Shown here one piece after another: positions 1 to 8,571 of a stretch of 64,000 nucleotides of DNA; position 1 is the stretch's first letter; each line of letters starts with the position of its first letter. Source of the DNA: Sediminibacillus terrae (GTDB lineage: Bacteria; Bacillota; Bacilli; Bacillales; Amphibacillaceae); NCBI RefSeq assembly GCF_009602435.1, contig NZ_VZDQ01000021.1, positions 1-64,000 on the forward strand, given 5' to 3'. The position numbers were made by a program, and so were the translations under genes. The notes under the pieces were generated by a model. The model saw only the letters and a program-made list of their open reading frames with translations. It was not told where the DNA came from and made no database searches.

Positions 1-209
1 TCTTTAGAATTAGTGAGTGAATGTGGTGCAGGCGGGAAACCCTTTCGGTGGGCCTTTCAGGCCGAGGCCGGTAACAGAGGCTTTCAGCCGCAGAGCAAAC
101 CACCAGTTCACACTGGTGGTTTTGATTGTGGCCGCTATGCTTTTATCTTGGCCCGTTTTATTTCTGGATAGCGTTGTGCAAAAATCTATCTGGTTGCAGG
201 AAGGAGGAA

Positions 210-341
210 ATGATAGAATTTGCATCATTTCTTGAATCAGTCTTCCTGACATCCTGTCTTATTTTATCAGCGGGTTTATGGCTGCTCTATAAGTATGAAT
301 ATGCGGGATGGCCAAGAAACGAGAAAAGGAGGGATGAATAA
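210..341 (+). CDS. small single-pass membrane protein, unknown
   Basis: A 43-codon frame starts with MIEFASF and has one hydrophobic stretch (about residues 11-26, VFLTSCLILSAGLWLL) followed by a charged tail ending NEKRRDE, so one membrane helix with a cytoplasmic basic end is likely. A strong GAAGGAGG site lies 4-5 bases before the ATG, which is why I accept it and not the longer upstream frame in the same phase. It lies about 80 bp before the MoxR-type ATPase gene on the same strand and could be co-transcribed. No family is recognised. Confidence 0.4.
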   Translation: MIEFASFLESVFLTSCLILSAGLWLLYKYEYAGWPRNEKRRDE

Positions 342-422
342 TGTTATGAAAATTTCGTCGATTCATCCCAAATTATTGCTTGAAAATGATAAAATATGTA
401 AAAGACAATCCAAGGGGGAAGT

Positions 423-1382
423 ATGGTGTCATCATTACAAGAAAAAATCAATGCAGCAAAAAAGGAAATCGAAAAAGCAATTATCGGAAAGGAATTGGCA
501 GTAGAACTGCTGTTCACAGCTATATTGGCGGAAGGGCATATTTTACTCGAGAGTGTACCGGGTTCTGGGAAAACAAAGCTTGCCAAAAGCTTTGCGACAA
601 TCATCTCCGGAGACTTTCAAAGGATTCAATTTACCCCGGATGTACTGCCCAGCGATGTAACAGGAATCCAATTTTATAATCCGAAGACGCAGGAATTTGA
701 ACTTCGGACAGGCCCAGTATATGCAAATATTCTACTTGCCGATGAAATAAACCGTGCTACACCGAAAACGCAATCAAGTCTGCTGGAGGCAATGGAAGAA
801 AAGCAGGTGACAGTGGATGGCGAAACGGTGACACTTCCTGTTCCGTTTTTAGTGATTGCCACGCAAAACCCTGTGGAAAGCAATCATGGCACTTTCCAAT
901 TACCGGAAGCCCAGTTGGATCGTTTTTTATTTAAAATCGATATGGGCTACCCATCTTTAGAAGAAGAGCAGACAATCCTTGATACATATAAGGAAGCTGA
1001 ACCCTTTGCTGAACTGCAGAAGGTAATAGGAATTGAAGAGTTGACCGCTTGGCGGAATCAAGTGAAACAAGTAACAGTTTCACAGCCTGTGCGTGACTAC
1101 CTGCTTAAACTGGTAAGGGGGACCCGTGAACATCATGAAATCGAATTGGGCATCAGTACCAGGGGGGCACTGGCATTGATGAAAGCAGGGCAGGCTTATG
1201 CCTTGATCAAAGGGAAAGCGTATGTCAGTCCCGCAGATATAAAATTGCTCACCCCATATCTGTTTGAACACCGACTGATTTTGAACATGGAAGGTTCGAT
1301 TCGCAAAACGCCTGCCCAAGTACTGGAGGAAATAATTAGTCAAATAGATGTACCCGTAGAAACAGGAGAACCTGTATCATGA
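423..1382 (+). CDS. MoxR-family AAA+ ATPase
   Basis: A 319-residue MoxR-type AAA+ ATPase, thought to act as a chaperone that remodels or activates partner proteins, often together with DUF58/VWA-type proteins. The Walker A motif is visible as PGSGKT near residue 46, Walker B as LLADEINRA near residue 108, and the typical ATQNP sensor stretch and LPEAQLDRF follow. The length is normal. The ATG has AAGGGGGAAG just upstream. The stop overlaps the DUF58 start by four bases, so the two are translationally coupled, as in the B. subtilis yeaC-yeaD-yebA arrangement. Which protein it acts on is unknown. Confidence 0.93.
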   Translation: MVSSLQEKINAAKKEIEKAIIGKELAVELLFTAILAEGHILLESVPGSGKTKLAKSFATIISGDFQRIQFTPDVLPSDVTGIQFYNPKTQEFELRTGPVYANILLADEINRATPKTQSSLLEAMEEKQVTVDGETVTLPVPFLVIATQNPVESNHGTFQLPEAQLDRFLFKIDMGYPSLEEEQTILDTYKEAEPFAELQKVIGIEELTAWRNQVKQVTVSQPVRDYLLKLVRGTREHHEIELGISTRGALALMKAGQAYALIKGKAYVSPADIKLLTPYLFEHRLILNMEGSIRKTPAQVLEEIISQIDVPVETGEPVS

Positions 1383-2578
1383 AGGTGGAAAAAAGAATCG
1401 GCGACCAGTTGAACTATGGGTATGAATTAATGGTGTTCCTGGTCATCGTGATTTTCGTTTTCAGCATTATTTTCAACCGTCCCATATTATTCGGGCTAGT
1501 GGCACTGATTACGGCATACTTGCTTATCAATAGGCTATATGAAAAAAACATCGGAAATCATTTGGGTATCGAAAATCCGGCGAAAAGCATCCGGTTGTTT
1601 CCGGGAGAAGAGAGTGAAATCGCCTTTTCATTCAACAACCCTTCCCGTTTGCCGATAGTGAACGGCAGACTGTATTTCGCAATCAGTGAAGTGATAGAAG
1701 GGAACGGGATCAGTGAAGAAAAGGGAGCATCCCATAAATTCGGGATTCCCTTTTCTATGGCCAGAAAAGGAAAAACGACTGTCACCTTCCCTTTCAGGGC
1801 GAAACAACGAGGGACAGCGAGAATACATAACCTTCATTACCTATTTCCACACCTTACTGCTTTTGATTCGATTCGTTTGAATTTCAATGGTTTTTACCGC
1901 ACGGAGTTGATTGTCTATCCTGAACCGTTGCCCATCCAGGGTGTGAAAAGTATTTTTGTACAAGCGCCAGGGAACCAGCGCGCGCTGATTTCCCCCTTTG
2001 AAGATACGATGGATGCCGCTGGAGCACGGGACTATGTCAGTTCCGACTCTTTTTCCCGCATTCATTGGAAAGCGACTGCACGATCGGCAAAACTGCAAAC
2101 CAAAGTTTATGAACGTAGTCTGGATTTCACCTGGGTGATGGTCGTTAATATGGGGGAAACAAGCAGACTCGGCAACCGGTATTTTTCTGCCTCAATGGAG
2201 AAAATTCTTTCCCGAGTAACCTATTTATGCCATGTCGCCGTGCAAAAAGGATATCCTTTTGAAATTTATATCAATTTACAGCGTCCCGGCAGAAAACGTT
2301 TCTTTTCGATAGAAGCTGGAAGCGGGAAAACCCATTTAAAAGAAGCATTGGAGATGTTGGCGAGAGTGGATAAAAACTACAAGCTTGAAACCTCAGGTGC
2401 GTTGCTTCATTTTGTAGATAACCATATGTATAAACAAAAATCGGTTGTGTTTTTCGGAGAAATGGATGGGTCAAGCGAATACTATGCGGATAAGTGGAGT
2501 AAGCAAGGGATGCCGGTGTTTTATGTGGAAGAATCGGAAGAAGAAGGGAAAATGAAAAGTTGGGGGACTTACCGATGA
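1379..2578 (+). CDS. DUF58 domain protein
   Basis: This 399-residue protein begins with two membrane helices (about residues 15-50) and carries the DUF58 signature in its second half: GARDYVSSDSFSRIHWKATAR, the conserved R-x-W-K-x-(S/T)-A-R region. Family members nearly always sit beside a MoxR ATPase and are thought to be its partner, with a VWA-like fold after the signature. It overlaps the upstream ATPase and the downstream membrane gene by ATGA four-base overlaps, giving a tight three-gene operon. Function in the cell is not established; a cell-envelope or secretion-linked role is inference. Confidence 0.9.
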   Translation: MKVEKRIGDQLNYGYELMVFLVIVIFVFSIIFNRPILFGLVALITAYLLINRLYEKNIGNHLGIENPAKSIRLFPGEESEIAFSFNNPSRLPIVNGRLYFAISEVIEGNGISEEKGASHKFGIPFSMARKGKTTVTFPFRAKQRGTARIHNLHYLFPHLTAFDSIRLNFNGFYRTELIVYPEPLPIQGVKSIFVQAPGNQRALISPFEDTMDAAGARDYVSSDSFSRIHWKATARSAKLQTKVYERSLDFTWVMVVNMGETSRLGNRYFSASMEKILSRVTYLCHVAVQKGYPFEIYINLQRPGRKRFFSIEAGSGKTHLKEALEMLARVDKNYKLETSGALLHFVDNHMYKQKSVVFFGEMDGSSEYYADKWSKQGMPVFYVEESEEEGKMKSWGTYR

Positions 2579-3765
2579 ATCGTACAGCCCTGACGATTAC
2601 TCGTATTTATCAATTCACAAGTGAATCGGTGTTAATTTATTTGCTGGCGGTGCCATTTTTATGGGTATTTCGTATGGAATATTCGTTTTGGCATTATCTA
2701 TTGCTCGTCTGCATCCAAGCGCTTATTGGTTTATTGATTTTGCAGGCCACAGCAGTAATGGCTCCCCTCATAACCCTTAGTATTGCGGTTGCGGCAATGG
2801 CTGTGATTGTCTTTCATATCCCTTGGCCTGCGGCTGTCTTAACAGGTGTTTTACTGTGCTGGAGATTTATAAAACATCAAGAGAACGCCGACCATCAGCA
2901 TGAAAAAGCCATTCTTGGATTAAGTTTTTTCCTGTTGGCGGTTTACCTGCTCTTAAGCACTGATTTCACTTTTTTGGCGATTGGACTTGTTCAATTTTTA
3001 TTGATCATGTGTGGATTTTTACTTCGCAATATTTTCAGCATGGACAAGGACCGGGGGTTCGGAGTTTATATCGTAAGTGGAACAATAGGTGTTTTCGCTG
3101 CAGCCGGAATAGTAATAGCTTTACTTTATAATGGCGCCCGATCCATATATTTATTTGTCGGTGGTTTGTTGTCTTCTTTGGCGGGCGGGGCAATGGCAGC
3201 CTTGCTTAGTCCTTTTGATTTGGAGCCTGACCTGAAAAAGACTGAACGGGACGGAAATTCGATGGAACAAAATCAAGGGGCAGAGGATCCTATGCCCGAT
3301 CGTCCTGAAGAATTTAATGGAGAAACGGTGGATCGGATTTTTCATTTTTTGGAATGGTTGGTGATAATCGGGGCGGTGGTCCTCATTGTGTGGATAATCC
3401 TTAAATTATACCGAAAGCGGGTGCAAGTGGAGACCGCTGATAGTGATAACTCAATGGTCACTTATGAATCTTTATCTGATCAAGACCAGCAAAACGGATG
3501 GCGGCTTTTCAAAAGGCGGAAACCCCAGTTAGATGATACTGTCCGTCAATTGTTTCTGGAATTTGAATTGTTTGCCGCCAAACTAGGATTGGGAAGAGAA
3601 CGGTTCGAGTCGATAGAGGACTGGTTTCGACGAATCGATTTACAGGTGGACGACACAGAATTGTATCAACGGGTCCGTTATGGAGACGAGCAACTGGAAG
3701 AGGAAAAAATAACGGAATTTCGTGAGGAAATAGCAAGATTAACCTCCCGTTTGCAGGAGAAATAG
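2575..3765 (+). CDS. multi-pass membrane protein, DUF4129-like C-terminus, third gene of MoxR operon
   Basis: I start this gene at 2575, where ATG overlaps the DUF58 stop and TGGGGGAC lies upstream. The 396-residue product has about seven hydrophobic segments in residues 15-220, a hydrophilic acidic linker, one more helix near residue 265, then a cytosolic C-terminus with R-x-x-x-L-F-L-E-F-E and repeated W/Y residues like the DUF4129 tail of YebA-type proteins. Unlike typical YebA-like third genes, which are about 700 residues, I see no transglutaminase core with Cys-His-Asp. It is therefore a shorter or divergent partner. It is followed by a terminator at 3815. Confidence 0.75.
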   Translation: MNRTALTITRIYQFTSESVLIYLLAVPFLWVFRMEYSFWHYLLLVCIQALIGLLILQATAVMAPLITLSIAVAAMAVIVFHIPWPAAVLTGVLLCWRFIKHQENADHQHEKAILGLSFFLLAVYLLLSTDFTFLAIGLVQFLLIMCGFLLRNIFSMDKDRGFGVYIVSGTIGVFAAAGIVIALLYNGARSIYLFVGGLLSSLAGGAMAALLSPFDLEPDLKKTERDGNSMEQNQGAEDPMPDRPEEFNGETVDRIFHFLEWLVIIGAVVLIVWIILKLYRKRVQVETADSDNSMVTYESLSDQDQQNGWRLFKRRKPQLDDTVRQLFLEFELFAAKLGLGRERFESIEDWFRRIDLQVDDTELYQRVRYGDEQLEEEKITEFREEIARLTSRLQEK

Positions 3766-3814
3766 AAGGAAAGGTACAGGGATTTTGAGGCTGGGACAAT
3801 TAGCATAGTGAAAC

Positions 3815-3852
3815 AAAAACACCGAACAGTTACCAATTTGTTTGGTGTTTTT
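3815..3852 (+). terminator. rho-independent terminator of the MoxR operon
   Basis: Fourteen-base arms (AAAAACACCGAACA and its near-perfect complement TGTTTGGTGTTTTT) enclose a ten-base loop and end in a T-run. A second hairpin (AACCGTATT/AATACGGTT) follows at about 3868-3898. The stem is a variant of the CCGAAC stem seen in many other terminators of this window. Confidence 0.8.
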
Positions 3853-3918
3853 AATTGGGAAAAAACAAACCGTATTACGACCAGTAGAAAATACGGTTCT
3901 ATATCTTCTTGAGAACAT

Positions 3919-4045
3919 AGCGGAGGCAAGATACGGAGACTCCAATAGGAGCAGCACGAGCTGAAAATCCCGCAAGAAAACGGTTGGTGCTTGCTTAGGG
4001 AGTTGAAGCCGTGCTCATGGAATGCCTAGTATCTTGCCGTATCGA
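3919..4045 (+). repeat. dispersed repeat family A, copy 1
   Basis: About 125 bp, bounded by an inverted pair GGCAAGATAC (3925) and GTATCTTGCC (4029). A diverged copy in opposite orientation lies at 60306-60425. Shared blocks include GAGACTCC-type sequence, GCACGAGCTGAAAATCCCGC, CGGTTGGTGCTT and GAAGCCGTGC. It occupies the gene-free gap between the MoxR operon and the GNAT gene. No coding capacity is evident. The gap otherwise holds only the terminator hairpins. Confidence 0.8.
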
Positions 4046-4136
4046 TAGGAAGCATGCATTAAACACATTTAGAGTTCGTTCGGTTTTTCTTTGGTGGAGG
4101 TATTGTTATTCCACCGCTGTTTTCTCTTTGTTTTTT

Positions 4137-4631
4137 CTACCTTTTCACATGGCAGCTCATCACGATAAATTCAATGTTGTTGTTCATAAAAGCGCCTTGT
4201 ATGATGAAGCCCGCACGTTGATATACAGTAACGGCCCGTTGATTGAAAGCCGCCACAGTCAAACGCAATTTTGAGGGTCGAAAGGTTTTAATGCCGAAAT
4301 CCATGCCTCTGGTCAAGAAACTGGCTCCCAACCCTTTTCCGGTCAGATCCGGCCGGAGACCAAGCCCGATATCAAGAGCTTTTTCCTCATAGAACCCCTC
4401 TTTTTTCCCGGCAGGTACATGCGCGCTTTCTCCATAACAAAAATACCCTATCAATGATTCGTTTACCGTCGCTCCATAGTAAGCACCGTTTAACAGTTCA
4501 TTGATCAAAGCTGGGCTTTCGTCATGACTATATAAGTCATAAGGCTTCTCATACTTCCAAGCTGAGATTTCCCGAGCGCTTTCCTCGTTTAATGTGTCGA
4601 TTCGTACAGGCAATCCTCCGATCAAGCTCAT
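4137..4631 (-). CDS. GNAT-family N-acetyltransferase
   Basis: A 164-residue GCN5-related acetyltransferase. The acetyl-CoA binding segment is seen as LGLRPDLTGKGLGASFL (about residues 90-106), matching the R/Q-x-x-G-x-G/A motif, followed by the LTVAAFNQRAVTVYQRAGF strand-helix typical of the family's C-terminal half. It probably acetylates a small molecule or protein amine in the cytosol; the substrate cannot be read from sequence. It stands alone on the minus strand between the MoxR operon and the lysis cassette. Confidence 0.85.
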   Translation of the reverse strand: MSLIGGLPVRIDTLNEESAREISAWKYEKPYDLYSHDESPALINELLNGAYYGATVNESLIGYFCYGESAHVPAGKKEGFYEEKALDIGLGLRPDLTGKGLGASFLTRGMDFGIKTFRPSKLRLTVAAFNQRAVTVYQRAGFIIQGAFMNNNIEFIVMSCHVKR

Positions 4632-4806
4632 GGCACCTTACTCCTGTCTCCAAGCAATTATAGTAGTGAAACTAATCATATTGTAACACAAGTATATGCG
4701 GATTCCTGCTCAACCTGCAACAGATGCCGTGTCCGAAGTTTCTTGGTTTGATTCTACTATTAGGAGAGGCTTTATGCTTCCCAATCCATTATGAGGAGGT
4801 GACGAT

Positions 4807-5040
4807 ATGGACAAAGGAACATGGATTAGAACCGTCGTGCTGGCTTTGGCTCTGGTAAATCAGGTGCTAGTCATGTTTTCCAAATCTCCGCTTCCAATCG
4901 ACAATGAAATGGCAGAGCAAATAACAGCCAGTATTTTCACTGTCTTTACTTCTGTCTATGCTTGGTTCAAGAACAATTACGTGACGGAAAAAGGAAAACA
5001 GCAGCGGGATGTACTAAGGCAAAATGGATTATCAAAATAA
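4807..5040 (+). CDS. phage-type holin (SPP1/XhlB-like)
   Basis: A 77-residue protein with the layout of SPP1-type holins: a short charged N-terminus (MDKGTWIRT), a first hydrophobic helix (about residues 9-26), a turn with SPLPIDNE, a second helix (about residues 37-53, ITASIFTVFTSVYAWFKNNY), and a charged tail rich in K/Q/R. The conserved W-F-K-N-N-x-x-T element after helix two is characteristic. GAGGAGGTGACGAT gives a strong start. It lies 16 bp before an amidase gene, forming a two-gene holin-endolysin cassette, but no other phage genes are near. Confidence 0.85.
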   Translation: MDKGTWIRTVVLALALVNQVLVMFSKSPLPIDNEMAEQITASIFTVFTSVYAWFKNNYVTEKGKQQRDVLRQNGLSK

Positions 5041-5056
5041 AAGGAGGGATCGATAA

Positions 5057-6172
5057 GTGGCACCAATTTTAATCATTGATCCCGGCCACGGGGGAAACGA
5101 TCCAGGTGGGGGTTCCAATCAGTATTGGAAGGAAAAAGACCTAAACCTGCAAATCTCATTATACCAATTTCAACGATATCAAGAGCTGGGTATTCCGGTT
5201 GCCATCACTAGAACAAAAGATCAAACGCTGACTCCGGAAGAAAGAACTCGTCTGGTACTGGAGAGTGGCGCCGATTATTGCCATTCGAACCACATCAATG
5301 CTGGGGGAGGGGATGGTGCAGAAATCATCCATTCCATCTATAACGATGGCAACATGGCGGAATTGATAGGAGAAGAATTACAGAAGTCCGGACAAAACCT
5401 CAGGGAAATCTATACGAGAACATTGCCTGGTGATACGAACCAAGATTACTATTTTATGATCAGGAATACAGGCAAGGTAGAAACGAATATTATAGAATAT
5501 GGCTTTGCCGATTCGAAGAACGATGACATTCAACAGTTGAGAAAAAATTGGAGGGCATTAGCAGAGGCTGTTGTAAAGGCATTTTGCCGGTTTACAGGTT
5601 ATCAGTATAGTTTCCCTTCCGAGTCACTTGAAGGTGAAAGTGAACCGGTTAATGTATTTCCGGCAAAGCAATCATCAAACGGTGCCCCACTCGGTCAGAC
5701 ACTGATCCTGCCCGCTGAAGCCGATTCCTGGCGTGTTTATCCATTAGGTGTTTCTCCTGTAAAAGGTAACGAAAAAGGGTTGTTAAAACCTGCGAAATTC
5801 GGTGGATTAGAATACAGAATTGAAGGCACAACCCAGCCGGAGGTTTACATCATCGAGACGGCAGACTATGGCAAGGTTCAAATCTATGCAGATCCAAGTA
5901 CAGGAGCAAAAGTTGCCCAGGGAAACAAAAACAGTAAAAATCAACAGACTTTCGCCGGCCACAGGTTGGAAAGCAAAGTGGATAATTTACGATACTACAA
6001 CCGCCCCTCTTGGAGTGACGCCCATATGGTGAATACTATTGACAAGGGAATCGGGTTTCCGGAAATCGTCGACAAAGTGAAAGTGGGAAAAAGTTATCAA
6101 TACAAAGTCAAAAATTCCAAAGGATCAGTTTATTATCTTACAGCCAATCCCTCGTACGTCCGCGTCCTTTGA
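5057..6172 (+). CDS. N-acetylmuramoyl-L-alanine amidase (endolysin-like)
   Basis: A zinc amidase of the Amidase_3 family, cleaving the amide bond between muramic acid and the stem peptide. The first zinc ligand is in DPGHGGNDPG (His about residue 11), a second His is in HSNHINAG, and the catalytic Glu is in NIIEYGF (about residue 144). The catalytic domain fills residues 1-180. The remaining 190 residues form a C-terminal region of unclear family, probably wall-binding, with a repeat-like strand pattern. The GTG start follows AAGGAGGG. There is no signal peptide, so release presumably depends on the holin encoded 16 bp upstream. Confidence 0.9.
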   Translation: MAPILIIDPGHGGNDPGGGSNQYWKEKDLNLQISLYQFQRYQELGIPVAITRTKDQTLTPEERTRLVLESGADYCHSNHINAGGGDGAEIIHSIYNDGNMAELIGEELQKSGQNLREIYTRTLPGDTNQDYYFMIRNTGKVETNIIEYGFADSKNDDIQQLRKNWRALAEAVVKAFCRFTGYQYSFPSESLEGESEPVNVFPAKQSSNGAPLGQTLILPAEADSWRVYPLGVSPVKGNEKGLLKPAKFGGLEYRIEGTTQPEVYIIETADYGKVQIYADPSTGAKVAQGNKNSKNQQTFAGHRLESKVDNLRYYNRPSWSDAHMVNTIDKGIGFPEIVDKVKVGKSYQYKVKNSKGSVYYLTANPSYVRVL

Positions 6173-6223
6173 CCTTATCTTCAGAACAGATATGAAAGAA
6201 TAAGAAAAATCGCGGGCAAAGTC

Positions 6224-6291
6224 GGGGACTGACCCTCTTCCAACAAAGTCTGCAAACTTCTGCAGAAAACCGTTGGTGAGGGTCAGTCCCC
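6224..6291. repeat. cruciform-like inverted repeat element
   Basis: Perfect 14-bp arms GGGGACTGACCCTC (6224-6237) and GAGGGTCAGTCCCC (6278-6291) enclose a second stem (CCAAC/GTTGG) and an inner palindrome TCTGCA/TGCAGA. There is no T-run, so it is not a classical terminator. A related but shorter GGGGACAGTCCC-containing hairpin lies at about 14740-14775. It looks like a miniature repeat element between the lysis cassette and pepF. Confidence 0.75.
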
Positions 6292-6425
6292 ATAGTGATT
6301 TCCTTCTCACGAAAAAAGCGGTATAATAGAATACCAAAATAGGGAAATAACAAGTAGAAATAAGAGGGAGTGTGCTGTCCTCCCTCTTTCTTGCTATTTT
6401 GCTAGAGAAAAAGGAGTGGTGTTGG

Positions 6426-8219
6426 ATGAATAGTAGATATAATCCGCGCTGGGATTTGGAATCTATTTTTCCGGGAGGAAGTGAATCGGCCGAGCTTCAA
6501 AACTACATATCCGTTTTGGAAACGGATTTACAGCAGCTTTCCCAGCAAGTGAAAGGGTTTCCGTTGCCTGAAGAGCCTGAAGATGTGGCTTACATGGAAA
6601 GCATGATAAGCTTATTGGAAAAAGTATCCAAACAAGTAGGGGAGGTGTCGGCATTTGTCAGTTGCCTGACGGCTGAGGATGTACATGACTATAAGGCAAA
6701 ACTGCTCGTAGGTAAAAGAAGCGAACTCAGTGCAGCATATGCTGCGAATTTAACGATACTGGATCGTAAATTTGTACAAATTGATTCAGATGTATGGAAC
6801 GGCCTCCTTCAACAACCGACACTCTCACCGTTCTCCTTCATTCTTGATGAAAGGCGGCGAAAAGCGATGGACAAACTGCCGGTCGAACAGGAAATACTTT
6901 TGAACGATCTGGCGGTAGATGGTTATCATGCTTGGGGTGAAATGTATGATGCCATTGTGGCGAAAATGGGAATAGATTGGGAAGAAGACGGAAAAAAAGA
7001 ACGGTTATCCATCGGACAGGCGGCTAACTTATTGAGCAGTTCCGATCGAAACGAACGTAAGTCCGCTTTTGACAAGCTGGAAAAGGCATGGCTGGAGAAA
7101 ACGGATTTGTTCAGCGAAACGATCAATCATCTAGCTGGTTTTCGCCTTCAGACATACAAACATCGGCATTGGGAAAATGTTTTGCAAGAACCAGTCCAGT
7201 ATAACCGAATGAGCGAGAAAACACTAAATGCGATGTGGGAGGCAATATCCAATAACAAAACCCCTTTTGTATCTTACCTCAAACGAAAAGCTGAATTGCT
7301 CGGACTTGAAAAATTGAGCTGGTTTGACCTCGATGCCCCAGTAGGTGAGAATAACAAGACGATCGATTACGATGATGCTGCGAGGATCATCATCGAGCAA
7401 TTCAGCCGCTTCAGTACCGGAATGGCAGAATTTGCCCAAATGGCCTTCGATGAACGCTGGATCGAAGCAGAAAATCGTCCTGGTAAACGTCCGGGAGGTT
7501 TTTGTACAAGTTTTCCCGATAGTCAGGAAACGCGTATCTTTATGACTTATTCAGGTACTCCTTCCAATGTAGCAACATTGGCTCATGAGCTGGGACACGG
7601 ATATCACCAGTTCGTGATGAACGATATAGAAATTTTGAATCAAGACTATGCAATGAATGTAGCCGAAACAGCTTCTACTTTCGCAGAAATGATTGTAGCC
7701 GATGCCGCTGTGAAAAACGCCGAAACAAAAGAAGAAAAAATCTCATTACTGGATGATAAAATTCAACGTAGTGTGGCGTTTTTCATGAATATCCATGCCC
7801 GTTTCCTGTTTGAAACCCAATTTTATGAGGAACGGAAAAAAGGTCTTGTTTCCGCTGAACGTCTGAATCAATTGATGAAAAAAGCACAAAAGGATGCGTA
7901 TTGTAATGCGTTGTACGGATATGATCCGACTTTCTGGGCATCTAAACTACATTTTCATATTACCGATGTCCCTTTTTACAACTTTCCTTACACATTCGGC
8001 TATCTGTTCAGCCTAGGCATTTATGCCGATGCATTGGAAACTGAACAAGGATTCGAGGACAAATATGTGGCACTTTTAAGGGACACTGGACGTATGACCG
8101 TGGAGGAATTGGCTAAAAAACATTTGGATGTCCACTTGGACAGAATGGAGTTTTGGGAGAAGGCCATTCAATTGTGCAGAGACGATGTGGAAGAATTCTT
8201 AAAGCTGACCGAGCGATGA
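6426..8219 (+). CDS. pepF: oligoendopeptidase F (M3 family)
   Basis: A cytosolic zinc peptidase of the M3B family that degrades short oligopeptides. The HExxH metal site is seen as LAHELGHGYHQF near residue 385, with the downstream glutamate in NVAETASTFAEM. The 597-residue length matches the PepF/M3 subfamily of Bacillaceae. I start at 6426 (MNSRYNPRWDLESIFPGG), where AAAGGAG is well placed. The Trp-Asp-Leu-x-x-(I/L)-Phe-Pro-Gly-Gly beginning is the family's usual N-terminus. It is monocistronic, with a terminator at 8269. Confidence 0.93.
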   Translation: MNSRYNPRWDLESIFPGGSESAELQNYISVLETDLQQLSQQVKGFPLPEEPEDVAYMESMISLLEKVSKQVGEVSAFVSCLTAEDVHDYKAKLLVGKRSELSAAYAANLTILDRKFVQIDSDVWNGLLQQPTLSPFSFILDERRRKAMDKLPVEQEILLNDLAVDGYHAWGEMYDAIVAKMGIDWEEDGKKERLSIGQAANLLSSSDRNERKSAFDKLEKAWLEKTDLFSETINHLAGFRLQTYKHRHWENVLQEPVQYNRMSEKTLNAMWEAISNNKTPFVSYLKRKAELLGLEKLSWFDLDAPVGENNKTIDYDDAARIIIEQFSRFSTGMAEFAQMAFDERWIEAENRPGKRPGGFCTSFPDSQETRIFMTYSGTPSNVATLAHELGHGYHQFVMNDIEILNQDYAMNVAETASTFAEMIVADAAVKNAETKEEKISLLDDKIQRSVAFFMNIHARFLFETQFYEERKKGLVSAERLNQLMKKAQKDAYCNALYGYDPTFWASKLHFHITDVPFYNFPYTFGYLFSLGIYADALETEQGFEDKYVALLRDTGRMTVEELAKKHLDVHLDRMEFWEKAIQLCRDDVEEFLKLTER

Positions 8220-8268
8220 AGACTTGTCAATACAGTGGAAATGGGTCAAAAGCACGGCGGTCAAAACG

Positions 8269-8300
8269 AAAACCGAACGATTACAATTCGTTCGGTTTTT
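8269..8300 (+). terminator. terminator of pepF (CCGAACG family)
   Basis: Stem AAAACCGAACGA / TTCGTTCGGTTTTT with a short loop and T-run. The preceding AAAAGCACGGC context also occurs before the 18475 hairpin. It is a member of the window-wide CCGAACG stem family. Confidence 0.85.
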
Positions 8301-8571
8301 ATATTTTAAAAAGCATGGCAATGCACTGAGTGACTAGCAAATGAAGCAAATCTCACTCCGGCAGGGTACTTCGCTTCGCACGATAATATCCCGGTCTCTT
8401 CTCTCTATGGAAAATTTCGCTTCATTCAACATTGCTTGATGGAGGATACGATACGGTTTTCGAGGATGCAGTTTAAAGGCGGCAGAAAAAGATATGTATA
8501 TACTGCCAGTTTAAGCTGCTTGCTTTAAGGCTAAAGAATAGAAATGAATGTTGTAGAAGGGAGTCTCGGTC
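8301..8571. other. gene-free stretch before the antiporter
   Basis: No convincing reading frame, RNA or repeat seen. Only the antiporter ribosome binding site AGAAGGGAG (8555-8563) is recognisable. Confidence 0.5.

Noticed and set aside
17-235. GTG-started 72-codon frame with a hydrophobic stretch
   Set aside because: No RBS, an in-frame stop immediately before the GTG, and overlap with the better-supported 210-341 frame.
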